Part shown: positions 5,549 through 6,317 of the stretch, in pieces | Position numbering within the stretch: position 1 is the stretch's first letter | Layout: each line of letters starts with the position of its first letter | Source: an uncultured Nitrospinaceae bacterium | GTDB lineage: Bacteria; Nitrospinota; Nitrospinia; Nitrospinales; VA-1 | Assembly (NCBI GenBank): GCA_938073925.1 | Contig: CALJGH010000217.1 | Coordinates: 1 to 6,317 of the forward strand | Direction of reading: 5' to 3' | Length of the DNA stretch: 6,317 nt | Made by a program: the position numbers and the translations under genes | Notes under the pieces: model-generated | What the model saw: the letters and a program-made list of their open reading frames with translations, nothing else | Databases searched by the model: none | Told to the model about the DNA's origin: nothing

Positions 5549-6317
5549 TCACATCTTTTCAGGCACTGAAATTCCCATTAGGTCGAATCCGTTTCTAATA
5601 GTTATTCTTAATCCATCCAACAAATACAAACGCGCCAGCGTTAGTGGAACATCATCCGAGATTACTCTGTGGCGACTGTAATAGCCATGGAAACGCGATA
5701 CAAGATCGAGCAAGTAATGTGAAATCCGGTGAACTTCCAAGGCGAGAGCACTTTTCTCTACAACTTCAGGAAATGCCAAAATTGCTTTTATAATTGAAAA
5801 CTCTTCATCCTCAACAAGCAACGAGAGATCGTTGCTTCCATTTCCGGGGAATTGAATACCCTTTTCCTCAGCACCACGGAAAATACTACAAATTCTGGCA
5901 TGTGCATATTGAATATAGAAAACCGGGTTTTCCGATGTCTCCTGTTTAGCCAGTTCCAAATCAAAATCTAAATGTGCATCAGAACTTCGCATGAGGAAGT
6001 AATAACGTGCCGCATCCACACCGACCTCGTTCACCACATCTGACAGTGTTTCAAACTCGCCGGAACGGGTAGACATAGCCACCTTTTCACCGCCCCTAAG
6101 CAAACTAACAAACTGTATCAATAATATCTTAAAGATATTTTTGTCATACCCCATAGCCTGCAAGACGGCCTCCATACGTGGTACATAGCCATGATGGTCG
6201 GCACCCATGAGATTGATGAGTTTCTTAAAACCACGTTTGATTTTGTTTTGATGGTAAGCAATATCTGAACAAAAATAAGTCTTCTCACCGGTTTTTTTAA
6301 CAATTACTCGATCCTTA
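5549..6317 (-). CDS. argS: Arginyl-tRNA synthetase, C-terminal part (cut by window edge)
   Basis: The reading frame is open through the right edge, giving 255 residues from KDRVIVKKTGEKTYFCSDIA onward; the ATG at 6208 is an internal Met, not the start. ArgS charges tRNA-Arg with arginine in the cytoplasm (class I synthetase). Recognisable segments are TYFCSDIAYHQNK and GADHHGYVPRM of the Rossmann catalytic core, then VAMSTRSGEFETLSDVVNEV, which occupies the KMSKS-loop position. VDAARYYFLMRSSDAHLDFD follows. The anticodon-binding DALR domain runs from about NPVFYIQYAHARI to the end, closing with the family-typical RNGFDLMGISVPEKM and a stop. The HIGH motif and the N-terminal domain lie outside the window. 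The KMSKS signature is degenerate (AMSTR), which is common in ArgS. The SPOR-domain gene follows 21 bases downstream. Confidence 0.96.
   Translation of the reverse strand, partial: KDRVIVKKTGEKTYFCSDIAYHQNKIKRGFKKLINLMGADHHGYVPRMEAVLQAMGYDKNIFKILLIQFVSLLRGGEKVAMSTRSGEFETLSDVVNEVGVDAARYYFLMRSSDAHLDFDLELAKQETSENPVFYIQYAHARICSIFRGAEEKGIQFPGNGSNDLSLLVEDEEFSIIKAILAFPEVVEKSALALEVHRISHYLLDLVSRFHGYYSRHRVISDDVPLTLARLYLLDGLRITIRNGFDLMGISVPEKM

Noticed and set aside
5549..6208. A separate 219-residue protein starting at the ATG at 6208
   Set aside because: The frame continues upstream without a stop to the window edge and translates into typical ArgS core sequence, so this ATG is internal.
1..6317. A defence system, mobile element, CRISPR array or other new multi-gene system
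   Set aside because: No transposase, integrase, nuclease, toxin pair, direct repeats or attachment sites were found; the genes are housekeeping or envelope genes with uniform composition.

Overview
The window looks like ordinary chromosomal DNA of a free-living Gram-negative bacterium. It is moderately AT-rich, tightly packed and carries no tRNA, rRNA, insertion sequence, CRISPR array or phage gene. Lipoprotein-free secretion signals, a SPOR-domain cell-envelope protein and a periplasmic TPR/carboxypeptidase-regulatory-like protein point to a diderm. The secreted fusion protein and the two-ACT-domain SerB recall Nitrospinota, Nitrospirota or deltaproteobacterial-type genomes. That placement is an impression from protein style, not a demonstrated assignment.

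Layout, left to right. Positions 1-2180 hold a minus-strand cluster read right to left: rarA (AAA+ recombination/replication-stress ATPase), a small leucine-rich-repeat protein, and the first 117 codons of an ACT-domain protein that is probably phosphoserine phosphatase SerB, cut by the left window edge. The LRR stop and the serB-like start are 3 bases apart, so these two are probably translationally coupled. After a 198-base gap comes a minus-strand YheT-type alpha/beta hydrolase (2379-3365). A 117-to-180-base divergent intergenic region separates it from the only plus-strand gene, a secreted protein with four TPRs followed by a cupredoxin-like/carboxypeptidase-regulatory-like region. A near-consensus promoter there shows that this gene starts at the ATG at 3546, not at the upstream TTG at 3483. 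This gene ends 5 bases from the convergent end of a minus-strand pair: argS (arginyl-tRNA synthetase, C-terminal 255 residues, cut by the right edge) followed by a membrane-anchored SPOR-domain protein.

The genes do not form one pathway. They are housekeeping functions (arginine charging, serine synthesis, replication-fork maintenance, an esterase-like hydrolase) mixed with envelope proteins. I found no convincing new multi-gene system. The item most worth a second look is the TPR/cupredoxin-like fusion protein, with a possible but altered copper-site signature. Smaller points are a variant nucleophile elbow in the hydrolase, an LRR protein wedged between rarA and serB, and repeated staggered start codons.
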